Source: Brumimicrobium mesophilum
Lineage (GTDB): Bacteria > Bacteroidota > Bacteroidia > Flavobacteriales_D > Crocinitomicaceae
Reading direction: 5' to 3'
Assembly: GCF_003025005.1 (NCBI RefSeq)
Contig: NZ_PVSS01000002.1
Span: 266,091-330,090 of the forward strand
Length of the DNA stretch: 64,000 nt
Shown: positions 27,241 to 36,767 of the stretch, in pieces
Layout: each line of letters opens with the position of its first letter
How positions within the stretch are numbered: the stretch's first letter is position 1
Program-made: the position numbers and the translations under genes
Notes under the pieces: model-generated
The model's input: only the letters and a program-made list of their open reading frames with translations
Database searches by the model: none
What the model was told of the DNA's origin: nothing

Positions 27241-27355
27241 ATAGTTTGGTGACTTTTAAACACTGAATATAGACATTTGTTTTATAATTCGCTTTTAAAC
27301 ATGTAAATGTTAATCTAATAAATCACCCTCCATACATACTCAATAACATTTAGAT

Positions 27356-27363
27356 TAGTTTTG
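27356..27363 (+). promoter_or_regulatory. -7 element of the NlpC/P60 gene
   Basis: TAGTTTTG ends 21 bases before the ATG at 27385. Confidence 0.5.
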
Positions 27364-27384
27364 TAAGAACGAATAAATTGAATC

Positions 27385-28287
27385 ATGCGTAAACTCTTCA
27401 TATTTCTACTTCCTTTACTATTTAGTTTTTCTATAACAGCTCAAGTGATGGAGTTTGACAAATTAGAAATGCGATATGATCAAAGGCAATACAAGGCTGT
27501 TTATAAAACTGCTAATAAGTTGCTAGACAACCCAGAATATGATTTTTCCCTAATACCGAATTACTACTTGGCATTATCAAAACTTCAATTGGCACAAAAC
27601 GACAGATGGTATAAACGTAATAAATATGCATTTCAAGAAGCCCATGAAACATTTCAAGATCTTAAGAAAACCCATGAAGGACGAGAAATAATTAGAGCGC
27701 ATACGTACGAATTGAGTATTCTGAAAAGCGATTTAAAAAACTGGATGAATGAACTCAAAAGAGATGGTAATCAAAAAACATTTGAATTAGTAGAACAAGT
27801 TGTAAATACATTCTTGTCTGAAATTCCAAATGTGGATGGTATGAAACAAGACTTTACAGTTCCTGAAGAAATTGTTACTGTTGAAACTGTATCTATTTCA
27901 AAACAAAGGGAGAACATTTTAGCGCTGTCCAATGACCTACTTGGAGTTCCATACAAATGGGCCGGAAATACACCAAAAGGTTTCGATTGTAGTGGATTTA
28001 CATGTTATTTGGCCGAAAAAGAAATGGGCAAAAGCATCGAAAGAAGAGCGGCTGATCAATACAATTCCTCAACTAAAATAAAAAGAAGAAATGTAAAACC
28101 TGGAGACTTTGTCTTCTTTGATAATGGGTCTGGAATTTCACATGTGGGTGTCATTTATTCTACAAATAACAACAGCATTCAAATGATACATGCAAGCACA
28201 AGTGTTGGGATTTCAATCGTTGATATTTATCAATCCTCCTACTGGAAACAAAGAATTGCAGGGTATGGTACTTTTTTGAATGATTAA
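27385..28287 (+). CDS. NlpC/P60 (C40) family cell-wall hydrolase
   Basis: A 300-residue exported protein. Signal peptide ends near ITAQ (residue 19). The N-terminal 170 residues are helical and TPR-like (YKAVYKTANKLLDNPEY). The C-terminal C40 peptidase domain has PYKWAGNTPKGFDCSGFTC with nucleophile Cys202, catalytic His253 in GISHVGVIY and a third polar residue His269 in MIHAST. Such enzymes cut peptide bonds in peptidoglycan stems. It is divergently oriented from the S41 protease gene, and the two promoters share the 196-base gap. Confidence 0.92.
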   Translation: MRKLFIFLLPLLFSFSITAQVMEFDKLEMRYDQRQYKAVYKTANKLLDNPEYDFSLIPNYYLALSKLQLAQNDRWYKRNKYAFQEAHETFQDLKKTHEGREIIRAHTYELSILKSDLKNWMNELKRDGNQKTFELVEQVVNTFLSEIPNVDGMKQDFTVPEEIVTVETVSISKQRENILALSNDLLGVPYKWAGNTPKGFDCSGFTCYLAEKEMGKSIERRAADQYNSSTKIKRRNVKPGDFVFFDNGSGISHVGVIYSTNNNSIQMIHASTSVGISIVDIYQSSYWKQRIAGYGTFLND

Positions 28288-28600
28288 AGCTAAAATTCCA
28301 TCGGAATAACGAGGGTCTTGGAGTTTAACGATTGCGATCGGATCTCTCTTTCCAACCCACAAACGTAAGTCTGTTCATTCCGACAATTGGAAGCCGTGAT
28401 GATTTTATTGAATCTCTTTATTTTAACTAATAAAATAGCACAATCCTTATCACTTAAGAAATGAGTGCATTAATGTTCTATTCTTGGAGTGGTTATTTGG
28501 CAATGTTGGTTTAAGAAGCTCAGCAATTAAGAATATTGAATTTAGGTTACATTACTTTAAATTAATAATATGAGGTAAATCAAGAAATCAATGTGAGAAG
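28288..28600. other. Convergent intergenic region with nested inverted repeats
   Basis: TCGGAAT (28301-28307) pairs with ATTCCGA (28377-28383), and inside this TTGGA (28318-28322) pairs with TCCAA (28351-28355). A 57-codon minus-strand open stretch without a start codon covers much of the same DNA (ends VIPMEF*). No intact gene seen. Confidence 0.4.
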
Positions 28601-29146
28601 TTATTTTAACACACTCAAATTTGGCTTTTTAAAAAGCAATAATATCAAACTTAAAACACTAGCGATTACTCCAATAACTATATAATGCATATCTTGACTC
28701 AAAACATTAGCATTAAAAATTGAATTAAAGGCCATTATTGTAAACAAGAAATAATTAAAAAGGACTAAAAAACGTTTAATCGGAGTCAATGGTCCCTTCA
28801 TTAAGCCTCCTAAAATTGAATAAATCCCTGTTCCTATTTGAAAAATAGTTCCTCCAATGAATAGTTTCCAGTAATCGGAATACATTTCTACTGCCATCAA
28901 TCCAATTAAAGGTATAGAAGCCGGTAAAATCAAAGCAATGACAAATAGAAAATATGATATTTTTCTTACTTCATTGTTGCTAATAAATAAACCAAGGGAT
29001 AATAAGGTAAAAAGGATTGAAACAAGTACAATCAAGTATTTCAAATGAAGGATAGGATTTAAAACATTAAACACCATCAATAATGAGTAAGTGACCAAAG
29101 CCAAAAAACTTATTATTGATAGCATTAAAAATGTTCGATTCATCAT
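28601..29146 (-). CDS. Six-helix membrane protein of unknown function
   Basis: A 181-residue protein made almost entirely of six hydrophobic helices (about residues 5-28, 34-54, 64-90, 94-114, 124-144, 153-173) with short loops and a basic C-terminal end (KKPNLSVLK). I do not recognise a family. A YtxH, DoxX or TspO assignment is not supported by any motif. It lies 39 bases downstream of yfhO-like gene on the opposite reading direction of transcription order (yfhO is upstream on the same strand), so it could be co-transcribed with it. Confidence 0.7.
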   Translation of the reverse strand: MMNRTFLMLSIISFLALVTYSLLMVFNVLNPILHLKYLIVLVSILFTLLSLGLFISNNEVRKISYFLFVIALILPASIPLIGLMAVEMYSDYWKLFIGGTIFQIGTGIYSILGGLMKGPLTPIKRFLVLFNYFLFTIMAFNSIFNANVLSQDMHYIVIGVIASVLSLILLLFKKPNLSVLK

Positions 29147-29185
29147 AGAAATTAAATAATATTTTTAATACTAATGTCCTAAAAA

Positions 29186-32146
29186 CTACACAGTCTCTTC
29201 TTCTTTTCTCTTCATCAAGAAATCCTTAAAGAACAATCCTCCAATTACAATAAAGAGTAAAAGTGAACCAGCCAAAGAAGTATTGTTTGATATATCAAAA
29301 GCAGGAACTTCAAACCTCATTTCAAGTTCATAATCTCCAGCAGGTAATTCAACACCTCTTAAAAGATAGTCTACTCTAAGAATATCAACTTTTTCCCCAT
29401 TGATATATACATTCCAACCATCTGGATAATACATTTCAGAAAAAACGGCAAATTGATTTTCTGTGATATTCACATCATAAACCATTGCATTTGGAGCATA
29501 CAATTTCATTTCAATACTTCCTTGACCTGAAAATGTTAAAGAAGAAAGTTTATTGGCATCCTCTTGTCCTATTATAGCTTCGTTCTTTGGATCAAAATCA
29601 TGAATCAATTCTATAGTTAACATTGTGTTGAAGCTATTTAAACTGTCTTTAGCTAATTCTGCTGTAGGAATCCAATTTACTGCTCCGTTTGCATCTTGTA
29701 CATAACTAGAATTGATACCAGATCGCACAACATTCATCAAGTCTATATTTAACGAATCTCCATCAAATAATACTACTTGCTCTCTTCCAGAAATGGTATC
29801 TAACTTCTTTTCTACACCATTCACAAATAAAGAGTTACTTGTTCTGTTTTCAACCATGTACATATTTCCTAAAGCCAATAATTCCTTATTCGCATTTGGT
29901 TGAACACTCATTTCTTTCACCAACCATGCAGCTCCAAGAGCTCCCGGATTTCTCCTAGCTTGTCCTTCTTGAATGAAATACTTCACATTCAACATATTCA
30001 AAACATCCATGTTATTGTAATTAATATGGAAATCTTTCACATTTTGAATACGTCTTAATTTGGCTCCATGATATCCGTTGAGCGCTTTATGGAAATATGA
30101 AGCTCGCGAACTATTAAAACCAATAGCGGGTTCATAAACTCGGTAATTGGTTTCCATTCCCAAAGTTTGTAACTTTTTCAACCACAACTCATCTTGGTTA
30201 ACTCTTCCTCTAGCACCTCCGTTATCGACAGAAACATTATCTATTATTGATTTTAACTCAGGATTATTGGCTAATTCTTGTTCTAGAATTTGTTTATCTG
30301 CTTGAGATGCAGCTACAGGGAAATTATTCTTCTCTGTTTCTGCCCAATGATCATAATTTCTTCCATCCGACTTTTTATTGTTGAGATAATTTAAGTCTAC
30401 AGCTACCAAATCAATAACCACAAACACCGCTAATCCAATCAAAATATATTCTTTCTGTATATTGGATTTTAAGAAAATTGCAATTAAAACAATTCCCACC
30501 ACCAAAAAGAATATAGAACGCCACATACTCGACTGATAAACTCCCTTTCTAAACTCTGTTAAGGCATCAAATTGATCATTTACTCGTTTCATTTGTTGAT
30601 CAACTACTTGTTGAACCTGACTCGGATTATTGATATCAATACCGTTCTCTCTTAACCTCTCCGGATCCTCATTCGCCAACTGAGCTCTTACCTGATCTCC
30701 ATAAGAATAAATATATTCACTTTCTTGTTGAGACATGTAACCATTTCCTAAACCTGTAAAAGTCAAAACAACCATAATTCCTAACATAGAACCAGAGGCT
30801 ATGTAAAAAGCCTTTATGTTGTTCACAATAATTTCTTTTTTCTTAAACAATTCATTCAAGAACAAAACGGCCAACAGTGGAATGGTCAATTCAACCAATG
30901 CTAGAATAATTGTCACGGCTCTAAACTTGTTGTAAAACGGAACATAATCAAGGAAGAAATCTGTTAATCCCATAAAGTTCTTACCCCAAGACAACATTAA
31001 GGCCAAAACAGTCATTCCAAATAAAGCCCATTTTAGAGGTCCTTTAAGGTAAATCATACCAAGAACAGCTAAAAAGAATACTATTATTCCTAAATAAACA
31101 GGTCCTGAGGTGAAAGGTTGATCACCCCAATAAATATTGTTTTGAGCCACTAAACTCGCTTTTGACCTCATTTCAGGAGTTTTCAATTGATCAGCAAATT
31201 GACTATTTGAAATTGCTGCACTTGAACCACCTAATATATAAGGAGAAACTAGAGTCATGGATTCTTTTACACCATAACTCCATTGTGTAATATAATCTTT
31301 ATCCAACCCTGAAGTGGAATTCTCCTCATTGGCCGTTCCATCTATATTAATGGAAATATCATTCCCTCCACGAATAGTATATTTTGAATAATCATTTGTA
31401 AGCGCAAGGTTTCCATAATTAATTCCTAAGGCAAAAACATAAACCAATAACAATCCAACAGTTGCTTTAACAAAACGACCAATATTTTTCTGTTTAATAT
31501 GGCGTATGAATTCAGCAATACCCATAAAAACAAGAAGGATACCCAAGTAGAATGTAATTTGAACGTGATTTGCGGTTAATTGTGTACTCATAAAAAGAGC
31601 GGAGAGTACGATTCCCCATTTTAAATTATGACGATATGCCATATAAAATGCTCCAATAACAGGTGCTGCTAAACCAATTGCCGCCGCTTTAGTATTATGT
31701 CCGGCTTGAAGAATTATGAGGTAATACGACGAGAAAGCAAATGCCAACGCCCCAAAAATGGCTATTTTAGGGTTCACTTTCATACAAAGTAGCATGATAT
31801 AGAAACCTAGAAGATATCCAAAAAACAATCCACCAGGAGAAGCCATCCACAAATGGAATCCATGATAAATTTTTTTCATTAAATTTCCTTCATATTTAGT
31901 AGAGATCTGATATGTTGGCATACCTCCAAACATTGAGTTTGTCCATAATGGTTCTTCACCATTAATCTCTCTGAAATGACTTATTTCATTCGACATTCCT
32001 TTGAACTGTTCAATATCATGCTGTTTCAAACTATAACCACTGAATTGCGGTTGAAAATAGATTAATGTTATGATGATAAATAATACTAACGCTAAAAGGT
32101 GTATCCAGTTCTTTTTAAATAGGAGTGGGAAATTAATTTTTCTCAT
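29186..32146 (-). CDS. YfhO family large membrane protein
   Basis: A 986-residue polytopic inner-membrane protein. The N-terminal half holds about 11 helices with GYSLKQHDIEQFKGM in the first periplasmic loop, the family position for an Asp-containing catalytic or binding loop, and MFGGMPTYQI. A charged central region and a C-terminal beta-rich periplasmic domain (YPDGWNVYINGEKVDILRVD, LRGVELPAGDYELEMRF) precede a final anchoring helix. YfhO proteins resemble GT-C glycosyltransferases and in Firmicutes modify lipoteichoic acid; in Bacteroidota the substrate is not known. Role in surface glycan transfer is inferred. Confidence 0.92.
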   Translation of the reverse strand: MRKINFPLLFKKNWIHLLALVLFIIITLIYFQPQFSGYSLKQHDIEQFKGMSNEISHFREINGEEPLWTNSMFGGMPTYQISTKYEGNLMKKIYHGFHLWMASPGGLFFGYLLGFYIMLLCMKVNPKIAIFGALAFAFSSYYLIILQAGHNTKAAAIGLAAPVIGAFYMAYRHNLKWGIVLSALFMSTQLTANHVQITFYLGILLVFMGIAEFIRHIKQKNIGRFVKATVGLLLVYVFALGINYGNLALTNDYSKYTIRGGNDISINIDGTANEENSTSGLDKDYITQWSYGVKESMTLVSPYILGGSSAAISNSQFADQLKTPEMRSKASLVAQNNIYWGDQPFTSGPVYLGIIVFFLAVLGMIYLKGPLKWALFGMTVLALMLSWGKNFMGLTDFFLDYVPFYNKFRAVTIILALVELTIPLLAVLFLNELFKKKEIIVNNIKAFYIASGSMLGIMVVLTFTGLGNGYMSQQESEYIYSYGDQVRAQLANEDPERLRENGIDINNPSQVQQVVDQQMKRVNDQFDALTEFRKGVYQSSMWRSIFFLVVGIVLIAIFLKSNIQKEYILIGLAVFVVIDLVAVDLNYLNNKKSDGRNYDHWAETEKNNFPVAASQADKQILEQELANNPELKSIIDNVSVDNGGARGRVNQDELWLKKLQTLGMETNYRVYEPAIGFNSSRASYFHKALNGYHGAKLRRIQNVKDFHINYNNMDVLNMLNVKYFIQEGQARRNPGALGAAWLVKEMSVQPNANKELLALGNMYMVENRTSNSLFVNGVEKKLDTISGREQVVLFDGDSLNIDLMNVVRSGINSSYVQDANGAVNWIPTAELAKDSLNSFNTMLTIELIHDFDPKNEAIIGQEDANKLSSLTFSGQGSIEMKLYAPNAMVYDVNITENQFAVFSEMYYPDGWNVYINGEKVDILRVDYLLRGVELPAGDYELEMRFEVPAFDISNNTSLAGSLLLFIVIGGLFFKDFLMKRKEEETV

Positions 32147-32209
32147 GTGTTGTTTATTTGCCTCTTTAATATAAAATGTAAATATAATTAAAGTAGTGAA
32201 TTAAGTTAG

Positions 32210-32260
32210 TTTTGAGTAGCTAATTTTGAGTAGGGAGGATCAGAATCTCTCTACTCAAAA
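32210..32260. repeat. TTTTGAGTAG direct repeats with an inverted copy
   Basis: TTTTGAGTAG occurs at 32210-32219 and 32224-32233 and its reverse complement at 32251-32260, between miaE and the yfhO-like gene. The second and third copies form a ten-base stem. No T tract follows on either strand, so it is not a standard terminator. Confidence 0.6.
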
Positions 32261-32279
32261 CTCTATACTCTCAACTGTA

Positions 32280-32861
32280 TTAACCGTGTATGGTATCTTT
32301 TTTACCATATTTATTCATTAACCCTCCTTCATACTCAAGAAACTCTTTCCAACGATGATCCACATCAATGGTTGTTGCATATTTTTTAGCAAAATTCAAA
32401 AACATCATATAGTGTCTAGCTTCACTTTCCATTAATTTTCTGTAGAAAACACGTAAGTCAGGATCTGTTAATTTTTCTGATAACAACCTAAATCTTTCAC
32501 AGCTCCTTGCTTCTATCATAGCTCCGAACAACATTTTTTCCACAAACTGCTGTTCTCTGCCTCCACCTTTTCTTTGAAAAGCCAATAAGTCATGAATATA
32601 TTCATCCTTTCTTTCAAAGCCTAATTTCAAACCACGCTTTACAAGCTCTTGATGAACCATTTGAAAATGTTCAATTTCCTCCTTGACCAATTCTGCCATT
32701 GCTTCTACTACATCAGGATACATTGGAAATTTGACGATTACAGTAATTGCATTAGAAGCAGCCTTTTGCTCGCAATAAGCATGATCAGTTAATATTTCTT
32801 CTATATTTTTTTCTACAATATTCACCCAACGAGGATCTGTTGGTAGTTTTAAACCTAGCAT
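32280..32861 (-). CDS. miaE: tRNA-(ms2io6A)-hydroxylase-like diiron enzyme
   Basis: A 193-residue ferritin-like protein. MiaE hydroxylates the isopentenyl group of ms2i6A37 in tRNAs reading codons that begin with U. Diiron ligands are visible in DHAYCEQKAA, KEEIEHFQMVH, EARSCERF and ESEARHYMMF, the four-helix arrangement of the family. The start (MLGLKLPTDPRW) matches the usual N-terminus. A full promoter precedes the gene (TTG, N19, TATTTTTG). It is transcribed alone. Confidence 0.92.
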   Translation of the reverse strand: MLGLKLPTDPRWVNIVEKNIEEILTDHAYCEQKAASNAITVIVKFPMYPDVVEAMAELVKEEIEHFQMVHQELVKRGLKLGFERKDEYIHDLLAFQRKGGGREQQFVEKMLFGAMIEARSCERFRLLSEKLTDPDLRVFYRKLMESEARHYMMFLNFAKKYATTIDVDHRWKEFLEYEGGLMNKYGKKDTIHG

Positions 32862-32885
32862 ATTTATGAAATTTTAAATTCATCA

Positions 32886-32915
32886 CAAAAATAGATTTTG
32901 AATCCAAATTACCAA
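32886..32915 (-). promoter_or_regulatory. Promoter of miaE
   Basis: Minus strand TTG (32913-32915), 19-base spacer, TATTTTTG (32886-32893). Confidence 0.78.
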
Positions 32916-33252
32916 CAGAATCTTTTTGAATACCTCAAATTTTAATATTAAAAATAAATACTTGGTTGGATCTACTCCAATAAATCAACTTGAATATTAT
33001 GCCGTTTATTCCATTAGAAATTTTGTGTCTGAATCTGATGGAGGTTGTATATTTTCTTATCACCGCCCTATTTTCTCAATCTAAAATTAATTGATGAGGG
33101 ATTTATCGCTGAGTGGTTAAACTGATTAATTATTATTGAATTCCTTGCAACAACCTAAGGGGAAACGATCCTTTAATCAATTAAAATTATACTGAAAGCA
33201 CTTTTTTACTAAGAATTAAAGCATTCTATTTAGCTGTGAACTATTTTTTATT

Positions 33253-33260
33253 TACATTTG
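33253..33260 (+). promoter_or_regulatory. -7 element of the T9SS cargo/porP operon
   Basis: TACATTTG, 37 bases before the ATG at 33298; an approximate TTTAG stands at the -33 position. Confidence 0.6.
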
Positions 33261-33297
33261 GAGCTATTTCAGAAATTAACTAAAGTAAAATTTTACC

Positions 33298-34989
33298 ATG
33301 AAACATATCCTACTTTTCACTTTTCTAACCAGTTGCCTATTCAGTTTTGGGCAAACTACAATTTGGTCTGATGACTTTGAAGCTACTGCAGCGAATTGGG
33401 ATCTAACGATTCAAACAGGTGTAAATGAACCAGATGCTAACATTTGGACTATTGATGATGGCGAAGGTGGAGTAACTCCTCCAGGATGTTCTGTGACAGC
33501 AAATGGAGACAAAACACTATATGTATCTTGTCAAGGTATGGTATGTCCAGCAGTTGGAACAGGTGCTAAGTATTATCCTGGCGATAATGGATTAGCCACC
33601 AATCCCGCAACAACAAATATTCGTGCTGCATTAACTACTCCAATTTCAACAGTTGGAGAAACTCAACTAGAACTTGATTTTGATTGGCTAGGAGAAGGAG
33701 CAGCAGGTGCAGACTTTACTGAATTGGAATACAGTATAGATGGAGGTGCAACTTGGACTGTATTATGGACTCAAACTGTAGGTCCACTTTGTGGAGGTGG
33801 TGAAGCGCAATGGAGTCAAGAAAACATTGCTCTACCATTAGTGACAGAAAACCAACCAGATTTAAGATTCGCATTACATTGGAGAAATGACAACACCAAC
33901 CCTGGAGTTATAGTTTCATCTTTTGCCATTAACAATATGGTTTTAACTAGCAACTCTGCAGCAACAGGACCAAATGCAGACTTCAGTGTTGTATCATTCA
34001 CTATTTGCAAGGATGATTGTATCGATTTCACTGACGCTTCTACTGGAACAAACATTTCTGCATGGAATTGGTCATTTACTGGATCAACAACAGCAACATC
34101 AACAGACCAAAATCCAACGAATATTTGCTGGAATAATGTAGGAACTTATAGTGTAACACTTTCTATAACGGATGATAACGGTACGGATAACGTAACTTAT
34201 CAAATATTTGTTCAAAATTGTACTCAAGGTCCACCAACGGCAGATTTCTCAACTGAGGAATTTGTGATTTGTTCTGGAACATGTATAGATTTCACGGACG
34301 AATCAACTGGTGATCCAACTTCGTGGGAATGGGATTTTGGAGGAGCTACTCCTGCAACTTCAACTAGTCAAAACCCTTCGAATATTTGTTTTGACACGCC
34401 TGGAACATACGCTATTACTTTAACTGTTACAAATTCTGGAGGTAGTAATCAAATTACCACACCAGTTACAGTTCTTGACTTACCTTTAATTGAAGGTTTT
34501 GGAGATACCATTATAGACTTAGGAGGAGCAGCAGAATTAAATGCGATACCTGGTGCAGGTGGTTCTATATTATGGATTCCATCAAGTACTATCGACTGCC
34601 CTACTTGTCCAAACGTGATAGCTACACCTAGTATTACAACAGATTATTATCCAACAATCACTGACATTAATGGATGTGTAGGTATGGATACTGTTACTGT
34701 TTATGTAGCATTTGAAGAAATTGTAGAAGTACCGTCAGCATTCTCACCAAACGGAGATGGAAAGGATGATGTTTTAAAAGTATTAGGTATTGGAATAGCT
34801 TCTATTGAGTTTAAAATATTTAATAGATACGGACATATGGTTTTCGATACAACTGATTTAAATGAAGGTTGGGATGGAACTATGGACGGAAAAGAGATTA
34901 ATCAAGGTGTATTTGTTTACACTTTGTCTTACACTCTTATCGATGGTACAAAAAGCGAGAAATCTGGAAATGTTACACTTGTAAAATAA
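33298..34989 (+). CDS. PKD-domain protein with T9SS type B (gliding-motility-associated) C-terminal domain
   Basis: A 563-residue surface or secreted protein. Signal peptide ends near SFGQ (residue 19). A beta-sandwich region (about 25-220; TELEYSIDGGATWTVLW) resembles MAM/jelly-roll ectodomains. Two PKD domains follow (about 225-310 and 318-395; each with ADFS, a CxDFTD string, W-W-F core and GTYSVTLSI or GTYAITLTV). The last 85 residues form the CHU_C/type B sorting domain with VPSAFSPNGDGKDDVL, FKIFNRYGHMVFDT, GWDGTMDGKEINQGVFVYTL. Type B cargo is exported through T9SS and retained with a PorP/SprF partner, which is the next gene. Role of the ectodomain is unknown, adhesion being plausible. 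Confidence 0.93.
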   Translation: MKHILLFTFLTSCLFSFGQTTIWSDDFEATAANWDLTIQTGVNEPDANIWTIDDGEGGVTPPGCSVTANGDKTLYVSCQGMVCPAVGTGAKYYPGDNGLATNPATTNIRAALTTPISTVGETQLELDFDWLGEGAAGADFTELEYSIDGGATWTVLWTQTVGPLCGGGEAQWSQENIALPLVTENQPDLRFALHWRNDNTNPGVIVSSFAINNMVLTSNSAATGPNADFSVVSFTICKDDCIDFTDASTGTNISAWNWSFTGSTTATSTDQNPTNICWNNVGTYSVTLSITDDNGTDNVTYQIFVQNCTQGPPTADFSTEEFVICSGTCIDFTDESTGDPTSWEWDFGGATPATSTSQNPSNICFDTPGTYAITLTVTNSGGSNQITTPVTVLDLPLIEGFGDTIIDLGGAAELNAIPGAGGSILWIPSSTIDCPTCPNVIATPSITTDYYPTITDINGCVGMDTVTVYVAFEEIVEVPSAFSPNGDGKDDVLKVLGIGIASIEFKIFNRYGHMVFDTTDLNEGWDGTMDGKEINQGVFVYTLSYTLIDGTKSEKSGNVTLVK

Positions 34990-34996
34990 GACTAAA

Positions 34997-35998
34997 ATGA
35001 AATTTATACTATTGACAATATCACTTACCACTATCTTATTTGCTTCTGCACAACAAGGAAATAACTTCAGCATGTGGTTTAAGAATAACATGCAACATAA
35101 TGCTGCTGCTGTAGGAACAAATGATAATGATGTTAAAGTTTTTACAAACTTTAGAAATCAATATTTCAGTGTTACAGATAATCCCTTTCGTTCCATTTCA
35201 GCCTCAGTAGATGGAAAAATCCTTAGATCTTACAAAAGGAATAGCTATTTAGGCTTGGGTGCTTCTTTCGTAAATGACATGAGTGGAGATGGCCGTTATG
35301 TAGTAAATAATTTTAAAGTTCCGGTTTCCTATCACATATTCTTCAATAAGGCAACTTCGTTATCTGTTGGGATTGCACCGGGTATATATCAAAGAACAAT
35401 CGGAAGTGGAAATTTCACATGGGAAAGTCAATGGAATGGTTATGAATTTGATGGCAATATAATTGCAGATCCAATTAACAATGCATCAGTGTCAGAATTT
35501 GATCTAAATGCTGGAATATTTCTAAAGCATCAAACCTCAAACTCTAATAGAATTTATTTCGGATTTTCAGCTAACCATATTTTACAACCAGAGTTAGCTT
35601 TCAATATTCAAGATAATTTGTTTGTTCGATATGTTGGTCAATTTGGAATGAACCATAGATTCTATCAAAGTGATTTCGGTATCTCACCACAGGTCTTAAC
35701 AGTTTTTCAAGGTCCTACATCGAACATAGTTGTTGGAACAAACTTTGACTTTTACCTACAAGACGCTTCATTAAGGACTGGGTTTTATACTCCAACAATG
35801 ATTTCATTTGGTATTTATCACAGACTTAGAGATGCAATTATTGTAAATGCTCAATATTCTTTCAAAGGAATAACTATAGCAGCATCTTATGATTCAAATA
35901 TCAACGCTATGCTTCCTGCCTCAAGAAGTATTGGAGGATTTGAAGTTGCAATTATGTATGACATAATGTTAAACAGAAAAGGTAAATACGTTTATTAA
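34997..35998 (+). CDS. PorP/SprF family T9SS outer-membrane protein
   Basis: A 333-residue beta-barrel-like protein with signal peptide ending SAQ (residue 19). The family pattern is visible: an N-terminal MWFKNNMQHNAAAVGTND segment, RNQYFSVTDNPFRSISASVD, repeated amphipathic strands, and a final GGFEVAIMYDIM. PorP/SprF proteins accompany type B cargo and attach it to the surface. It starts seven bases after the PKD/CHU_C cargo gene, so the two form a cargo-partner operon. Length is a little above the usual 300-330. Confidence 0.9.
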   Translation: MKFILLTISLTTILFASAQQGNNFSMWFKNNMQHNAAAVGTNDNDVKVFTNFRNQYFSVTDNPFRSISASVDGKILRSYKRNSYLGLGASFVNDMSGDGRYVVNNFKVPVSYHIFFNKATSLSVGIAPGIYQRTIGSGNFTWESQWNGYEFDGNIIADPINNASVSEFDLNAGIFLKHQTSNSNRIYFGFSANHILQPELAFNIQDNLFVRYVGQFGMNHRFYQSDFGISPQVLTVFQGPTSNIVVGTNFDFYLQDASLRTGFYTPTMISFGIYHRLRDAIIVNAQYSFKGITIAASYDSNINAMLPASRSIGGFEVAIMYDIMLNRKGKYVY

Positions 35999-36001
35999 TC
36001 T

Positions 36002-36598
36002 TTGAATTTTTTAGGACATTTATATTTCTCGAAAGAGAATCAAGAGTTAATGGTCGCCAATTTATTTGGCGACTTTGTTAAAGGTAGGAATTATTCCTAC
36101 CTACCGCAAATAGTTCAGGAAGGCGTTTTTCTGCATCGACAAATTGATGATTTTATTGATCACCACCCGTTGATTACAGAATTAAGACTTCATTTATATC
36201 ATGAACTCCCTAAAATTGCAGGGATAGCAATTGATTTGTATTTTGATCATCTACTCGCTAAAAATTGGCCAAAGTACCACCCCAAATCATTAGATGAATT
36301 CATAGATTTATTTTTGGAATACACTGAAGATCCGAATCATCTTCGCTATAAAAATCCAAAATTTGAATACCCTATTTATTTCAACAGCCTACTTTTGATG
36401 ATTAAAAATCATAATCTTTTAAAGAAAAATCTACATCTCGACGGATTAAGAATCGCCTCCGAAGGTTTATCCCAAAGAATTGCATTTAAAAACAATCTAA
36501 ATATAGCGGCAGAAGTATTCATTAATAATGAACAAAGAATAGAAAAAGTATTTCACCTATTTATGGCTGATGCTATTTTACATTTTAAATCGCTTTAG
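36002..36598 (+). CDS. Acyl-carrier-protein phosphodiesterase-like (DUF479) protein
   Basis: A 198-residue protein of the AcpH family, which hydrolyses the phosphopantetheine arm from acyl carrier protein. The start MNFLGHLYFS, the metal-binding pattern NLFGDFVKG, LHRQIDDFIDHHP and DLYFDHLLAKNW all fit this HD-like family. The start codon is TTG at 36002, three bases after the porP stop; no ATG gives the conserved N-terminus. Translational coupling to the T9SS genes upstream is likely from the spacing, although no functional link is known. Confidence 0.88.
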   Translation: MNFLGHLYFSKENQELMVANLFGDFVKGRNYSYLPQIVQEGVFLHRQIDDFIDHHPLITELRLHLYHELPKIAGIAIDLYFDHLLAKNWPKYHPKSLDEFIDLFLEYTEDPNHLRYKNPKFEYPIYFNSLLLMIKNHNLLKKNLHLDGLRIASEGLSQRIAFKNNLNIAAEVFINNEQRIEKVFHLFMADAILHFKSL

Positions 36599-36767
36599 GA
36601 ATTTACATCTCTCGTTTATTATTTCTCGTTTAAGAACATTTGTTAACCCAAGAAATAAACCCAATAATATCCAATAACTTATCAACTTATTCATCTGAAT
36701 ATCTAAATTTTAGTAACGCTATTTTATATTTTATTTTTTCTTATATTTAACCTAGAAAATATAAATT

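Larger units (their letters stand above)
32862..33297. other. Divergent intergenic region, miaE to T9SS cargo
   Basis: Contains the miaE promoter (32886-32915, minus) and the cargo -7 box at 33253-33260 (plus). The middle (about 32920-33225) is AT-rich with no gene or clear repeat. Confidence 0.55.
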
